The notes under the pieces: model-generated
The model's input: the letters and a program-made list of their open reading frames with translations, nothing else
What the model was told of the DNA's origin: nothing
The model's database searches: none
Assembly (NCBI RefSeq): GCF_000426685.1
Contig: NZ_AUFV01000001.1
Coordinates: 434,001 to 498,000, forward strand
Direction of reading: 5' to 3'
Length of the DNA stretch: 64,000 nucleotides
Origin: Solimonas flava DSM 18980
GTDB lineage: Bacteria > Pseudomonadota > Gammaproteobacteria > Nevskiales > Nevskiaceae
Part shown: positions 16,837-25,499 of the stretch, one piece after another
Numbering within the stretch: the stretch's first letter is position 1
Layout: each line of letters starts with the position of its first letter
Program-made: the position numbers and the translations under genes

Positions 16837-19245
16837 ATGCAAAATTCGTCCCCCTATGCCGTTTCGTTCGAGAATGCCGGCGGCGTCGCTTCGGTCGGCG
16901 GCAAGAATGCCTCGCTCGGCGAGCTGATCCGCACGCTCGGCGACGCCGGCATCCGCGTGCCGGCCGGCTTCGCGACGACTGCCGACGCCTACCGGCGCTT
17001 CGTCGCCGACAATCAGCTCGACCGCACGATCGACGCCGCACTCGGCGACTGGCATGCCGGGCGCGTGACGCTGGCCGCCGCCGGCACCCGCATCCGCAAC
17101 GCCTTTCTCGAAGCGCACTGGCCGGCCGAGATCGAACTGGCGATCCGCGAGGCCTACATGGTGCTCTGCGCACGCAGCGGCAAGGACAGCGCGGCCGTCG
17201 CCGTGCGTTCGAGCGCGACCGCCGAGGATCTGCCGAATGCCAGCTTCGCCGGACAGCAGGAGACCTTTCTCAACGTCACCGGCACCGGCGCGCTGCTCGA
17301 TGCCTGCCGTCGCTGCTACGCCTCGCTGTTCACCGACCGCGCGATCGCCTACCGCCACGAACGCGGCTTCGACTCCGCCAAGATCGCGCTGTCGATCGGC
17401 GTGCAGCAGATGGTGCGTTCCGATCTCGGCAGCTCCGGCGTGATGTTCACGCTCGATACCGAGAGCGGCTTCGACAAGGTCGTGCTGATCAATGCCGCCT
17501 GGGGTCTCGGCGAGACCGTCGTGCAGGGCCTCGTCGACCCGGACGAATACATGGTCTTCAAGCCGCTGCTCGGCGATGCGCGCTACGTGCCGATCATCGA
17601 GCGCAAGCGCGGCGAGAAGGAAGTGAAGATGATCTTCAGCGCCGATGCCGGCGGCGGCACGCACAGCGTGGCGACCAGTGCCGAGGAGCGCCAGGCGCGC
17701 GTGCTCGACGACGAGGCGATCCAGCAGCTCGCCCGCTGGGGCTGCGCGATCGAAAAACACTACGGCGTGCCGATGGATATCGAATGGGCGCGCGACGGCG
17801 AAACCGGCGAGCTGTTCATCGTCCAGGCGCGCCCGGAAACGGTGCACACGCAGCGCGACGCCCTGACGATGAAGTCCTACCGCCTGCAGGCGCCCGGCAA
17901 GCGCCTGCTCGAAGGGCTGGCGATCGGCGAAGCGGCGGTCTGCGGCGCGGCGGTGCGCGTCAGCAACCCGCACGAGGTCGAGAAGTTCCCGGACGGCGCC
18001 GTGCTGGTCGCCGAAAACACCGACCCGGACTGGGTGCCGATCATGCGCAAGGCGGCGGCGATCGTCACCGACCACGGCGGCCGCACCTCGCACGCGGCGA
18101 TCGTCAGCCGCGAACTCGGCGTGCCGGCGCTGATCGGCACCGGCAAGGCGACGCAGGTGCTGCGCGACGGCCAGATGGTCACCGTCGCCTGCTCCGAAGG
18201 CGAAGTCGGCCACGTCTACGACGGCAAGGCCGAAGTCATCGTCGAGGAGCACTCGCTGCGCAACCTGCCGGCGACGCACACGCGCCTGATGCTGAATCTC
18301 GCCAACCCGGACGCCGCGTTCCGCTGGTGGCGGCTGCCGGCCGACGGCGTCGGCCTGGCGCGCATGGAATTCGTCATCAGCAACGCAATCAAGATCCATC
18401 CGATGGCCCTGCTCCATCCGGAACGCATCAGCGATCCGGAGGCGCGCGCGCAGATCGAGCGCCTGACCGCCGGCTATAGCGACAAGGCCGAGTACTTCGT
18501 CGAGCGCCTGGCGACCGGCCTCGCGCGCCTGGCGGCCGTGGTGCATCCGAAGCCCTGCGTGATCCGCCTGTCCGACTTCAAGACCAACGAGTACGCCGAT
18601 CTGATCGGCGGCGCCGACTTCGAGCCGCACGAGGAAAACCCGATGCTCGGCTTCCGCGGCGCCTCGCGCTACTACTCGCCGCGCTATCGCGACGGCTTCG
18701 CGCTGGAATGCCGCGCGATCAAGCGCCTGCGCGAAACCATGGGTTTCGACAATGTCATCATCATGGTGCCGTTCTGCCGCACGCTCGGCGAGGCCGATCG
18801 CGTGCTCGAGGTGCTCGCCGAAAACGGCCTGCGCCGCGGCGAGTTCGGCCTGAAGATCTACGTGATGTGCGAAATTCCGTCGAACGTAATCCTCGCCGAG
18901 AAGTTCGCGCGGCGCTTCGACGGCTTCTCGATCGGCAGCAACGACCTCACGCAGCTGACGCTCGGCGTCGACCGCGACTCGGCGGAACTGGCGGACCTGT
19001 TCGACGAAAGCGATCCGGCGGTGCGCGCGCTGATCGAGACCGTGATCGAGCGCGCCCACCGCGCCGGCGCCAGCGTCGGCATCTGCGGCGAGGCGCCGAG
19101 CGCGCATCCGGCGTTCGCGCAGTTCCTGGTCCAGGCCGATATCGACTCGATTTCGGTGAACCCGTCGAGCTTCCTTGCGGTCAAGAGCAATATCGCTTCG
19201 ACCGAAGTGCAGCCCTCGGGCAAGGAACTCCGCCATGCCAGTTGA
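16837..19245 (+). CDS. ppsA: Phosphoenolpyruvate synthase
   Basis: The protein is about 802 aa, the usual PpsA length. The N-terminal ATP-binding domain contains VGGKNASLGELIR and VRSSATAEDLPNASFAGQQE; the phosphohistidine domain has the catalytic motif GGRTSHAAIVSRELGVPALI; the C-terminal PEP-binding domain has GSNDLTQLTLGVDRDS and VGICGEAPS. It converts pyruvate plus ATP to PEP, feeding gluconeogenesis. The ATG at 16837 is where similarity begins, although the frame is open 130 nt upstream. Its end overlaps the wax ester synthase gene by 11 nt. Confidence 0.95.
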   Translation: MQNSSPYAVSFENAGGVASVGGKNASLGELIRTLGDAGIRVPAGFATTADAYRRFVADNQLDRTIDAALGDWHAGRVTLAAAGTRIRNAFLEAHWPAEIELAIREAYMVLCARSGKDSAAVAVRSSATAEDLPNASFAGQQETFLNVTGTGALLDACRRCYASLFTDRAIAYRHERGFDSAKIALSIGVQQMVRSDLGSSGVMFTLDTESGFDKVVLINAAWGLGETVVQGLVDPDEYMVFKPLLGDARYVPIIERKRGEKEVKMIFSADAGGGTHSVATSAEERQARVLDDEAIQQLARWGCAIEKHYGVPMDIEWARDGETGELFIVQARPETVHTQRDALTMKSYRLQAPGKRLLEGLAIGEAAVCGAAVRVSNPHEVEKFPDGAVLVAENTDPDWVPIMRKAAAIVTDHGGRTSHAAIVSRELGVPALIGTGKATQVLRDGQMVTVACSEGEVGHVYDGKAEVIVEEHSLRNLPATHTRLMLNLANPDAAFRWWRLPADGVGLARMEFVISNAIKIHPMALLHPERISDPEARAQIERLTAGYSDKAEYFVERLATGLARLAAVVHPKPCVIRLSDFKTNEYADLIGGADFEPHEENPMLGFRGASRYYSPRYRDGFALECRAIKRLRETMGFDNVIIMVPFCRTLGEADRVLEVLAENGLRRGEFGLKIYVMCEIPSNVILAEKFARRFDGFSIGSNDLTQLTLGVDRDSAELADLFDESDPAVRALIETVIERAHRAGASVGICGEAPSAHPAFAQFLVQADIDSISVNPSSFLAVKSNIASTEVQPSGKELRHAS

Positions 19246-20674
19246 TGAAATCAATCCCGTAAGCGAGCTGTGGCCGTCCGAGGCGATGCCCTCGGTCGAC
19301 CGCGCCTGGCTCGAGATGGACATGGACAAGAGTCCGATGGTCATCTCGGCGGTGCTCGACCTCGAAGGCGTCAGCGACCTCGAAGTCCTGCAGCGCGAAA
19401 TCCTCGCCCGGCTGATGCGCCATCCGCGCTTCGCCCAGCAGATCGACGACTCGCGCCGTCCCTCGGCGTGGCGCCGTGCGCGCGACTTCGAGCCGGCGCA
19501 ACACATCGGCATCCGCCATGTCACCGAGCACGAGCTGCCGGCGGCGGTCGCCGACGAAATGCGCCGCGGACTCGACCGCGAGCGCCCGCTGTGGCACGTC
19601 ACCCTGTTCCCGGTCGGCGAGCATCGTGTCACCGTGCTGTTCCGCGCCCATCACGCGATGGGCGACGGCGTCGGCTTCATCCAGCTGCTGCTGGGCCTGC
19701 ATGACGACGTCGAGGCGCCGCCACCGCCGCTGCCGGCCCTGCCGCGACGCGGCCCGCTGGCGCCGCTGATCGAGCGCCTGCAGGACGTCGACGCCTCGCT
19801 GCTGCGCCTGCGCGGCTTTCTCGCGCGCAGCGGCGAGGACCCGCTCGGCCTGCTGTCGCAGACCGTTTCGCTCGGCCGCGACGCCGCCACGCTGCTGGCG
19901 CTGCTGGCGCGCGGCGGCGAACGTCCGCATCAGTTCAGCGCACCGCTGTCCGGCCACCGCGCGGTGGCCTGGAGCCACGAACTGCCGACCACCGCGGCGA
20001 TCAAGCGGGCCGCGCACGCGCTCGGCTGCACGCACAACGATCTGATGCTGACGGCGCTGGCCGGCGCCTTCGCGCACTATCTGCATGCCGAATGCCGCGA
20101 AGACATCGCGCCCGAGCAGGAACTGCGCATCGCCATCCCGATCAACCTGCGCAAGTGCTCGGACGCGATGCTCAGCAATCGCTTCGGCCTTGGCCTGCTC
20201 GACCTGCCGGTCGGCATCAGCAACCCGCACAAGCGCCTCGCCGTCGTCGTCGAGCGCACGCGCCGCCTCAAGAACTCGCGCGAGGCGCACGCCGTCTTCA
20301 TCGGCCTGGCGGTCGCCGGCGAGCTGCCGGGCCGCATCGAGCGCAATCTGGTCGGCCTGATCGCGCGCAAAGCCTGTGCCGTGGTCTCCAATCTGCCGGG
20401 GCCGGAGCAAAGCCTGCACTTCGCCGGCGCGCGCATCGCCAACATCGTGTTCTGGCCGCCGCAGAGCGGCGGCATCGGCATCGGCGTCAGCCTGCTCAGC
20501 TACGCCGGGCGCAGCACGCTGGGCATCTCCTCGGACGTCGCCGTGCTACGATCGCCGCGCGCCTTGCTCGACGCCTTTGTCGAAGAGCTCGAAGCGCTGC
20601 TCCATGACGCGGCGCCGGCAACGCGCACGAACCGAACCACGACCCGGCCCCGCGCCCGCCGCGCCAAGGCCTGA
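19235..20674 (+). CDS. Wax ester synthase/diacylglycerol acyltransferase (WS/DGAT)
   Basis: The product is about 479 aa. The catalytic motif HHxxxDG is present as HHAMGDGVGF, and the family motifs LLTALAGAF-like (NDLMLTALAGAFAHYL), INLRK and SNLPGPEQSL are visible. WS/DGAT enzymes make wax esters or triacylglycerol from acyl-CoA as storage lipid, at the inner membrane face. An AAGGAA site precedes the ATG, which overlaps the ppsA stop, so both are one operon behind an FNR-type box. Storage lipid synthesis under low oxygen would fit. Confidence 0.9.
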   Translation: MPVDEINPVSELWPSEAMPSVDRAWLEMDMDKSPMVISAVLDLEGVSDLEVLQREILARLMRHPRFAQQIDDSRRPSAWRRARDFEPAQHIGIRHVTEHELPAAVADEMRRGLDRERPLWHVTLFPVGEHRVTVLFRAHHAMGDGVGFIQLLLGLHDDVEAPPPPLPALPRRGPLAPLIERLQDVDASLLRLRGFLARSGEDPLGLLSQTVSLGRDAATLLALLARGGERPHQFSAPLSGHRAVAWSHELPTTAAIKRAAHALGCTHNDLMLTALAGAFAHYLHAECREDIAPEQELRIAIPINLRKCSDAMLSNRFGLGLLDLPVGISNPHKRLAVVVERTRRLKNSREAHAVFIGLAVAGELPGRIERNLVGLIARKACAVVSNLPGPEQSLHFAGARIANIVFWPPQSGGIGIGVSLLSYAGRSTLGISSDVAVLRSPRALLDAFVEELEALLHDAAPATRTNRTTTRPRARRAKA

Positions 20675-20719
20675 TGGAGCGCGCATGGATGCCAGTACGA
20701 GTGCGGGGCCTGCCCGCCG

Positions 20720-21955
20720 GTGAGCGATGCCACTTCGATCGGCGTGTCGCTGCTGATCGGCCTTCTGATCGGAATCGAGCGCGGCTGGCATGAGCGCGAC
20801 GCCGGCGACGGTCAGCGCATCGCCGGCATCCGCACCTTCTCCCTGATCGGCCTGTTCGGCGGCGTCTGCGCCGCGTTCGGCGACGGCGCGCCGTTCGTGC
20901 TCGGCGCCGGCCTGCTCGGTCTGGCCGGGGTCCTGGCCTTCGCCCAGCACGGCTATCCGGAGCGCCGCGACCACGGCATCACCACGCTGATTGCCGCGCT
21001 GCTGACGTACGGACTCGGCGCCCTCGCCGTGCACGGCGAGCCAGCGATCGCCGGCGGCGCGGCGGTGCTGACGACCGCGCTGCTCGGCCTCAAGCAGCCG
21101 ATCCACCAGCTGCTGCAGCGCCTGCAGGCCACCGAGCTGCTGGCCGCACTGCAGCTGCTGCTGCTCGCCGTGGTCATCATGCCCTTGCTGCCCAAGCACG
21201 CGCTCGATCCCTGGCGGCTCGTCAGCCCGTACGAGTTCGCCAGTCTGGTGCTGCTGCTGGCGCTGCTGTCGTTCGCCGGCTACGTCGCGGTGCGCCTGTT
21301 CGGCTGGCGCCTCGGGGCGCTGATGAGCGGCGCCGCCGGCGGCCTGGTGTCGTCGACCGCGGTCATCGTCAACTGGGCCCCGCTGCTGCGCGAGGGCGCT
21401 GCCTCGCAGCGCGCGGCGAGCGGCGCGATGCTCGCCGCCTGCGGCGTGATGCCGATGCGCGTGCTGGTGCTCGGCTCGCTGATCGCTCCGGTGCTGGCGC
21501 CGCACCTGATCGGGCCGGCACTGCTGATGACGCTGGTCCTGCTGCCGTTCATCCTGCTGCGTCTGCCGCCGGCCGGTGCGGTCGCCGAATCCCGGCTGCC
21601 GCTGCGCAATCCGATGAGCCTGTGGAGCGCGGCGCGCTTTGCGGTGCTGCTGGTGATCGTGATGATCGCCGTCGAGCTGGCGCGCCGGCATTTCGGCGCG
21701 CCAGGCCCGCTCTACGCCGCCGCGGTCGGCGGCCTCGCCGATGTCGACGCGGTCACGCTGACGCTGGCGCGGCTGGTCGCGGCCGGCAGCGACGGCCGCA
21801 TCGCCACGACCGGCATGGTGCTGGCGATGCTGGTCAACAACGTCGTCAAGGCGACGATGGCCGGCGTGCTCGGCGGCCGGCCGGCGTGGCGACAGGTCGC
21901 CGCGCCCCTGATGTTGAGCAATCTGGCCGGCGGCCTGGCCCTGTTTCTGGTCTGA
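20720..21955 (+). CDS. MgtC/SapB N-terminal plus DUF4010 membrane protein
   Basis: The protein is 411 aa from GTG 20720 with about 11-12 hydrophobic segments. The first ~130 residues match the MgtC/SapB region (SIGVSLLIGLLIGIERGWHE and GIRTFSLIGLFGGVCAAFG), and the rest matches DUF4010 (RLGALMSGAAGGLVSSTAVI, then ADVDAVTLTLARL). Its activity is unknown; MgtC proteins influence ATP synthase and magnesium stress. It follows the WS/DGAT gene by 45 nt on the same strand. Confidence 0.85.
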   Translation: MSDATSIGVSLLIGLLIGIERGWHERDAGDGQRIAGIRTFSLIGLFGGVCAAFGDGAPFVLGAGLLGLAGVLAFAQHGYPERRDHGITTLIAALLTYGLGALAVHGEPAIAGGAAVLTTALLGLKQPIHQLLQRLQATELLAALQLLLLAVVIMPLLPKHALDPWRLVSPYEFASLVLLLALLSFAGYVAVRLFGWRLGALMSGAAGGLVSSTAVIVNWAPLLREGAASQRAASGAMLAACGVMPMRVLVLGSLIAPVLAPHLIGPALLMTLVLLPFILLRLPPAGAVAESRLPLRNPMSLWSAARFAVLLVIVMIAVELARRHFGAPGPLYAAAVGGLADVDAVTLTLARLVAAGSDGRIATTGMVLAMLVNNVVKATMAGVLGGRPAWRQVAAPLMLSNLAGGLALFLV

Positions 21956-21964
21956 TCCGCAATC

Positions 21965-22000
21965 GACTACGTAGTTTCCGCAGGCCGACTACGCGGAAAT
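21965..22000 (+). promoter_or_regulatory. Candidate FixJ-binding region upstream of the FNR-type gene
   Basis: Two copies of CGACTACG occur 22 bp apart (21964-21971 and 21986-21993). The first forms the palindrome ACTACGTAGT (21966-21975) directly followed by TTTCCGC, which is inverted as GCGGAAA at 21993-21999. The TACGTAGTTTCC arrangement resembles the FixJ sites described in rhizobial fixK promoters (recalled, not searched). With fixLJ adjacent, control of this regulator by FixJ is plausible. Confidence 0.5.
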
Positions 22001-22063
22001 CCGAATGGGCGGCCTTGGTGCGCTTCCTTACAGTACCTCCACGTTCAAGCGGGGGTACACACC

Positions 22064-22831
22064 ATGTCGACGCAGAGCCAGTGCAACACCGAAGTCTCCG
22101 AACCGTGCCGCAGCTGCATGCGCCAGGGCGCCTGCCTCGGCGCCGTGGTCCAGGAAGCGGCATCGTCGACCTGCGTGACGGTCGTCACGCTGCAGCGCGG
22201 GCAGAGCCTGCACCGCGTCGGCGATCCGGCCAACGCCATCTATGTGGTGCAGTCCGGGGCCTTGAAGTCGCGCCGCAACTCGGTGCAGGGCGAGGAGGAA
22301 ATCGTCGCTTTCCGCCTGCCGGGCGACACCCTCGGCCTCGATGATTTCGGCCAGATGCAGCGCGGCACCGAAGCCGTCGCGCTGTGCCCGACCCGCGTCT
22401 GCCGCATGCCGCTCGACGTGCTGCAGAGCGAAGTGCATCTGTCCTCGGCCGTCGCGGAGCGCCTGTTCAACGACCTCGGCCAGGAATTCGAACGTCTGCA
22501 CGAGCGTCTGCAGAACGAGCGCCGCTCGGCGCAGTCGCGCATCGCCAGCTTCCTGCTCGCGCAGCTGCAGCGCCGCCGCCGCCTGTTCGGCGCGCAGATC
22601 GACCGCTTCACGCTGCCGATGACCCGCGTCGACCTCGGCCGCTTCCTCGGGCTGGCGACCGAAACCGTGTCGCGCATGTTCACGCGCCTGCAGCTCGATG
22701 GCGTGATCGCCTGCGACGGCAACAGCGTGCAGGTGCTCGATACCGAGGCGCTGCAGCAGCAGGCCGGCGAGCAATCCTCCGCGGCCGCGCCGGTTGCCCG
22801 CGCGCGGCCGACCCTGGCCCGCGCCGCCTGA
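22064..22831 (+). CDS. FNR/ANR-type oxygen-responsive transcription regulator
   Basis: The protein is 255 aa of the CRP/FNR family. Cysteines C15, C18 and C24 (CRSCMRQGAC) plus C113 (TRVCRMP) match the four [4Fe-4S] ligands of E. coli FNR, so it probably senses O2 directly. The cAMP-like barrel spans about 35-120, and the HTH (LPMTRVDLGRFLGLATETVS) keeps the E-x-x-S-R recognition residues (E200, S203, R204) that read TTGAT half-sites. It should bind the many TTGAY-N4-RTCAA boxes in this window. GGGGG precedes the ATG. The tail is 15-20 residues longer than usual. It converges on fixJ. Confidence 0.92.
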   Translation: MSTQSQCNTEVSEPCRSCMRQGACLGAVVQEAASSTCVTVVTLQRGQSLHRVGDPANAIYVVQSGALKSRRNSVQGEEEIVAFRLPGDTLGLDDFGQMQRGTEAVALCPTRVCRMPLDVLQSEVHLSSAVAERLFNDLGQEFERLHERLQNERRSAQSRIASFLLAQLQRRRRLFGAQIDRFTLPMTRVDLGRFLGLATETVSRMFTRLQLDGVIACDGNSVQVLDTEALQQQAGEQSSAAAPVARARPTLARAA

Positions 22832-22852
22832 GGCGGCCGGGCCCGGGCGCTC

Positions 22853-23464
22853 TCAGGCCGGACTGCGCAGGTTCAGCAGCATCTGCACCAGCGGCCCGAG
22901 CGCCCGTGCGTCCATCTTCTGCATGATGTGGGCGCGATGCAGTTCGACGGTCCGCTCGGAAACACCGAGTTCGAGGGCGATGACCTTGTTGGCGTGGCCA
23001 TCGACGAGACGCTGGGCGATTTCGCGTTCGCGCGGCGTCAGCGTCGCGTAGCGGGTCTCGATCTCGGAGCGCTGCTGGTTGGAGACCGCCTGCTTCTCGT
23101 CATTGTCGAGCGCACGGCGCACGCGGGTCAGCAGATCCTCGTCGTGAAAAGGTTTCTGCAGGAAATCGAAGGCGCCGGCGCGCATCGCCTCGACCGCCAT
23201 CGGCACATCGCCATGGCCGGTCATGAAAATGACCGGCAGGCGGCTGCCGCGCTCCTTGAGCAGGCGCTGCACATCGAGCCCGCTCATGCGCGGCATGCGC
23301 ACGTCGAGCAGCAGGCAGCCGCGCCACGAGGATTGCCATTCGGCGAGGAACCGGGCCGGGTCGTTGAAGCCGCGGCTCGGCAGACGCACGCTTTTGAGGA
23401 GCAGGACTACGCTGTCGCAGACCGCTTCCTCGTCGTCGACGATGTAGACCAGCGCCTCGCTCAT
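22853..23464 (-). CDS. fixJ: FixJ-type two-component response regulator
   Basis: The protein is 203 aa, the normal FixJ length. The receiver domain has the acidic pocket (VYIVDDEEAV), phospho-Asp in CLLLDVRMPRMSGLDV and the switch lysine in FLQKPFHDEDLL. The C-terminal LuxR-type HTH reads LTPREREIAQRLVDGHANKV then ELGVSERTVELHRAHIMQKM. It lies 18 nt downstream of fixL and would be phosphorylated by it. The likely target is the neighbouring FNR-type gene, whose upstream region has FixJ-like repeats. Confidence 0.9.
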   Translation of the reverse strand: MSEALVYIVDDEEAVCDSVVLLLKSVRLPSRGFNDPARFLAEWQSSWRGCLLLDVRMPRMSGLDVQRLLKERGSRLPVIFMTGHGDVPMAVEAMRAGAFDFLQKPFHDEDLLTRVRRALDNDEKQAVSNQQRSEIETRYATLTPREREIAQRLVDGHANKVIALELGVSERTVELHRAHIMQKMDARALGPLVQMLLNLRSPA

Positions 23465-23482
23465 GCTTCCCTCCCGTGGTGT

Positions 23483-25009
23483 TCAGTCGGCGATCGGCAG
23501 GCGCAGCACGAAGGTCGCGCCCGCGTTCTCGTTGACGTAGTAGCTTAGCTCGCCGCCGTGCGCGCGCGCGATCGACTGGCAGATCGACAGGCCGAGCCCC
23601 ATGCCCTGCGGCTTGGTCGTATAGAACGGCTCGAACAGGTGGGCAGCCGCCTCGGCGCTGATGCCGGGCCCGCCGTCGACGACGCGAATCTCGACGAACA
23701 TGCCAGCCAGCGCCGCGGTGACGATGTCGATGCGGTCGCTGGTGCGGACGCCGCCCATCGCCTCGAGCGCGTTGCGGACCAGATTGAGCAGCACCTGCTG
23801 GATCTGCACGGCGTCGCCGTGCACGTCCGGAACATCAGGATCCAGATGCGCGCGCAGGCGCACGCCGGCCTGACGGGTGTCGAACTCGACCAGCGGCAGC
23901 ACGCCGTGCACGAGCTGGTTGACGTCGAGCCGCTCGCGCTGTTCCTCCTGGCGTCGCGTCAGCGCACGCAGGCCGCGGATCACCTGGCCGGCACGCTCGG
24001 CCTGGGCCGCGATCTTCTCGAGCGGCTCGAACAGATCTTCCGGCGTCGCCTGCCCGGATTGCAGCAGGCGGCGGCAGGCGCTCGCGTAGTTGGCGATCGC
24101 GGTCAGCGGCTGGTTCACCTCGTGGGCGATGCCGCTGACCATCTCGCCGAGCTGGCCGACGCGGCTGGCGTGCATCAGGCGCACGCGCAGCGCTTCGGCT
24201 TCGCGGTTGGCGGCGAGCACGGCGCTGCGGTCGACGATCTCGCTGATGATCAGTTCCGGCGTGCCGTCCTCGCCGGCCACGGCCGCGCTGTAGTGCAGCG
24301 CCTGCAGCTCCGAACCGTCGTGGCGACGGTAGCGGAACTCCTGGCGGAACTCGCCCTCGCCGTTCTGCAGGCGCTCGAAGGCGTCGAGCAGGCGCGGCCG
24401 GTCCTCCGGATGGACGAAATCCGAGTGCCGCATGCCGATCAGCGCCTCGACCGAGGCGCCGAACAGCTCGGCGCAGGCCCGGTTCGCGCGCAGGACGTGA
24501 CCGGCGAGATCGGTGGTCATCATCGCCGTCGGCGCGTAATCGAAGATCAGGCGCAATTCCTCGCCGGTCTGGCGCAGCATCGCCTCCTGGTGCTTGCGCT
24601 CGGTGATGTCGCGCAGGATGCCGACGTAGCCGCGCACGCCGCCGGTGACGAACTCGCCGACCGATAGATCGATCGGGAACGTAGTGCCGTCCTTGCGCAA
24701 CGCGACGACCTCGCGGCCGATGCCGATGATGCGGCGCTCGCCGGTGTGCGCGTAGCGATCGATGTAGGCGTCATGCTCGCCGCGATACGGCTGCGGCATC
24801 AGCATGCTGACATTGCGTCCGTGCACCTCGGCCGCGGCGTAGCCGAACAGCATCTCGGCGGAGCGGTTGAAGGCGATGATGTGGCCGGCGGCGTCGATCA
24901 GCATGATCGCGTCGACGGCGGCATCAAGCAGGGCACGCAGCGGATCGTCGGCGATCGGCGGCTGGTTGGCCATGGGCGGGGGCACGGTGAACAGGCGGTA
25001 GGCAGCCAT
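23483..25009 (-). CDS. fixL: FixL-type haem PAS sensor histidine kinase
   Basis: The product is about 508 aa: PAS 1 (ADDPLRALLDAAVDAIMLID...), PAS 2 (LIFDYAPTAMMTTDLAGHVL...), then HisKA (GIAHEVNQPLTAIANYASA, H is the phosphorylated residue) and HATPase_c (LNLVRNALEAM, VDGGPGISAEA, GMGLGLSICQSI). PAS 1 contains EHDAYIDRY and RRIIGIGREVVALRKDGTTF, which match the haem-binding PAS of rhizobial FixL including the likely haem histidine and the GIGR arginine; O2 sensing is therefore likely. The start is uncertain: ATGs at 25018, 25009 and 24973 are in frame; PAS 1 follows closely after the last. Confidence 0.87.
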   Translation of the reverse strand: MAAYRLFTVPPPMANQPPIADDPLRALLDAAVDAIMLIDAAGHIIAFNRSAEMLFGYAAAEVHGRNVSMLMPQPYRGEHDAYIDRYAHTGERRIIGIGREVVALRKDGTTFPIDLSVGEFVTGGVRGYVGILRDITERKHQEAMLRQTGEELRLIFDYAPTAMMTTDLAGHVLRANRACAELFGASVEALIGMRHSDFVHPEDRPRLLDAFERLQNGEGEFRQEFRYRRHDGSELQALHYSAAVAGEDGTPELIISEIVDRSAVLAANREAEALRVRLMHASRVGQLGEMVSGIAHEVNQPLTAIANYASACRRLLQSGQATPEDLFEPLEKIAAQAERAGQVIRGLRALTRRQEEQRERLDVNQLVHGVLPLVEFDTRQAGVRLRAHLDPDVPDVHGDAVQIQQVLLNLVRNALEAMGGVRTSDRIDIVTAALAGMFVEIRVVDGGPGISAEAAAHLFEPFYTTKPQGMGLGLSICQSIARAHGGELSYYVNENAGATFVLRLPIAD

Positions 25010-25045
25010 CTTACTCATCCGCCGGATCGCCGGCAGCCAGGAAAT

Positions 25046-25069
25046 GAAAAACGGGGGTTCAAACCCCTC
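25046..25069 (-). terminator. Intrinsic terminator at the end of the thioredoxin gene
   Basis: On the minus strand GGGGTTTGAACCCC forms a hairpin followed by CGTTTTT. The hairpin includes the thioredoxin stop codon, so it probably ends or attenuates the long cco-to-trx transcript before fixL. Confidence 0.6.
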
Positions 25070-25499
25070 TTCTGGCGACCGCCGCTTGGCGGTCGAGCCA
25101 GTCGAGCAGCGCTTCGAGCCGCATCGTGCCGCTGATGCGCCCGACTTCGCGGCCGCCCGCGTAATAGACCAGCGTCGGCAGGTTGGCGATGTCCTCGCGC
25201 GCCGCGATCGCCTCCTCCTCGTCGACGTTGCAGGTCGCAAAACCCAGATCGCGGCGATAGGACGCAGCGTCGGCGAAGATCGGCCCCATCACCGAGCACG
25301 GGCCGCACCAGGGCGCCCAGAAATGCACGACCGTCGGCCTTTCCGCTTCGCCGAGGCGCAGGTCGAAGTCTTCGGCGCTCAGCGCCTGCACGGCCGGCGG
25401 CAGCAATTCGCCGCAATTCGCGCAGGTGCCGCCGTTGCGCCCCGGGTCCGCACACCCGCACTGGGGACAGCGCACGAGGCCGTGAATGAAATCGCTCAC
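25059..25499 (-). CDS. Thioredoxin 2-type protein with N-terminal zinc ribbon
   Basis: The product is about 146 aa from GTG 25499. An N-terminal zinc ribbon (CPQCGCADPGRNGGTCANCG) precedes a thioredoxin domain with the active site HFWAPWCGPCSVMGPIF and the cis-Pro loop IANLPTLVYYAGG. This is the TrxC layout, a cytoplasmic disulfide reductase. The GTG overlaps the stop of the TauE/SafE-like gene by four bases, so both are co-translated. A hairpin terminator covers its own stop. Confidence 0.88.
   Translation of the reverse strand: MSDFIHGLVRCPQCGCADPGRNGGTCANCGELLPPAVQALSAEDFDLRLGEAERPTVVHFWAPWCGPCSVMGPIFADAASYRRDLGFATCNVDEEEAIAAREDIANLPTLVYYAGGREVGRISGTMRLEALLDWLDRQAAVARRGV

Noticed and set aside
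15313-19632. Very long open frame on the minus strand opposite PMM/PGM and ppsA
   Set aside because: It is antisense to two certain genes; long antisense frames are expected at this GC content, and its residues (Arg/Ala/His-rich, no motifs) look like a shadow.
25053-25068. GGGGGTTCAAACCCCT looks like a tRNA T-arm
   Set aside because: There is no D-arm or anticodon arm upstream and no CCA end; on the minus strand the same bases form a hairpin followed by CGTTTTT at the thioredoxin stop, so it is better read as a terminator.
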